This document shows, piece by piece, positions 4,888 to 5,315 of a stretch of DNA of 5,315 nucleotides. Numbering within the stretch: position 1 is the first letter of the stretch; every line of letters begins with the position of its first letter. The notes under the pieces were generated by a model that worked only from the letters and a program-made list of their open reading frames with translations, ran no database searches and was not told the DNA's origin. The position numbers were made by a program, and so were the translations under genes. This DNA comes from an uncultured Oscillibacter sp. GTDB taxonomy: Bacteria > Bacillota > Clostridia > Oscillospirales > Oscillospiraceae. The stretch covers positions 1-5,315 of the forward strand of contig CAMHDB010000138.1 in assembly GCA_946183715.1 (NCBI GenBank). The letters are read 5' to 3'.

Positions 4888-5315
4888 ATGAACCGCAGGT
4901 ATCGCCATACGATTATCGCCGGCAACTGGAAAATGAATAAGACCGCAAGGGAGACCAAAGAGTTTGCCGAAGAGCTCAAACAGCTCTGGACAGTCCGCCC
5001 GAAGTGGTGCGACACGGTCATCTGTGTCCCCGCCTGCAACATCACCACGGCTACCAAAGCCTTTAAGGAACTCCGTATCGCCGTCGGCGCGGAGAACGTG
5101 TACTTTGAACCCAAGGGCGCCTTTACGGGCGAAATCGCCGCCGACATGCTCGCCGACCTCAACGTAAAATACGTCGTCGTGGGCCACAGCGAGCGCCGGC
5201 AGTATTTCGGCGAGACCGACGCCACCGTCAACAAGAAGGTGCATGCCGTACTCAACGCCGGAATGAGCCCCATTATCTGCGTGGGCGAAAGCCTCGAACA
5301 GCGCGAAAGCGGCCT
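4888..5315 (+). CDS. tpiA: Triosephosphate isomerase, N-terminal part (runs off the right edge)
   Basis: TpiA interconverts dihydroxyacetone phosphate and glyceraldehyde 3-phosphate in glycolysis, as a dimeric TIM barrel. The window holds 142 complete codons, a little over half of a typical 250-residue enzyme, open to the edge. AGNWKMN (11-17) carries the substrate-binding Asn13 and catalytic Lys15. VGAENVYFEPKGAFTGEI (66-83) is the dimer-interface loop region. VVVGHSERRQYFGET (96-110) contains the catalytic His100, and CVGESLEQRESG (131-142) is the expected next strand and loop. The catalytic Glu and the phosphate-gripping loop lie beyond the edge. The start is the ATG at 4888, with AAGGAG nine bases upstream; the nearer ATG at 4880 is out of frame and closes at once. 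The gene is 114 bases after pgk and has its own promoter and leader hairpin. Confidence 0.97.
   Translation, partial: MNRRYRHTIIAGNWKMNKTARETKEFAEELKQLWTVRPKWCDTVICVPACNITTATKAFKELRIAVGAENVYFEPKGAFTGEIAADMLADLNVKYVVVGHSERRQYFGETDATVNKKVHAVLNAGMSPIICVGESLEQRESG

Noticed and set aside
3472..5244. A 590-codon open frame on the minus strand opposite pgk and tpiA
   Set aside because: It is exactly antisense to two certain genes that share a frame. Its composition (rich in Gly, Val, Ala, Asp, Glu) is what C-ending sense codons produce when read backwards. It has no family motif.

Overview
The window looks like chromosomal housekeeping DNA from a GC-rich member of the Firmicutes, most probably a clostridial lineage such as Oscillospiraceae. 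Three things support this. The gene order NTP-transferase/glmU slot, prs, pth, mfd is a classic Firmicute arrangement. Purine-rich Shine-Dalgarno sites precede nearly every start. Promoters are of the sigma-A type. The genus assignment is inference; no rRNA or tRNA gene lies in the window.

Layout. The left half (1-2830) is a leftward operon. It starts at an extended -10 promoter (about 2825-2853) and reads, in transcription order: a short protein resembling a degenerate nucleotidyltransferase domain in the position normally held by glmU (2793-2332), ribose-phosphate pyrophosphokinase prs (2172-1192), peptidyl-tRNA hydrolase pth (1106-519), and the start of the transcription-repair coupling factor mfd (494 to beyond the left edge). 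The spacers are 159, 85 and 24 bases. The first two contain inverted repeats that could fold in the mRNA; the prs leader could form an H-type pseudoknot.

The right half is rightward. A 253-base AT-rich divergent promoter region (2794-3046) precedes trmL (3047-3514), a tRNA wobble-base 2'-O-methyltransferase. Next come phosphoglycerate kinase pgk (3583-4773) and triosephosphate isomerase tpiA (4888 to beyond the right edge). tpiA has its own promoter with a perfect TTGACA box. That promoter sits inside an inverted repeat, and a very stable hairpin follows at the predicted 5' end of the tpiA transcript.

Functionally, the left operon joins PRPP supply, recycling of stalled peptidyl-tRNA and transcription-coupled repair. 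The right side combines tRNA anticodon modification with two central glycolytic enzymes. No mobile element, CRISPR array, phage gene or clearly new multi-gene system is visible. The points worth a second look are the catalytically degenerate protein in the glmU slot and the structured or palindromic noncoding spacers.
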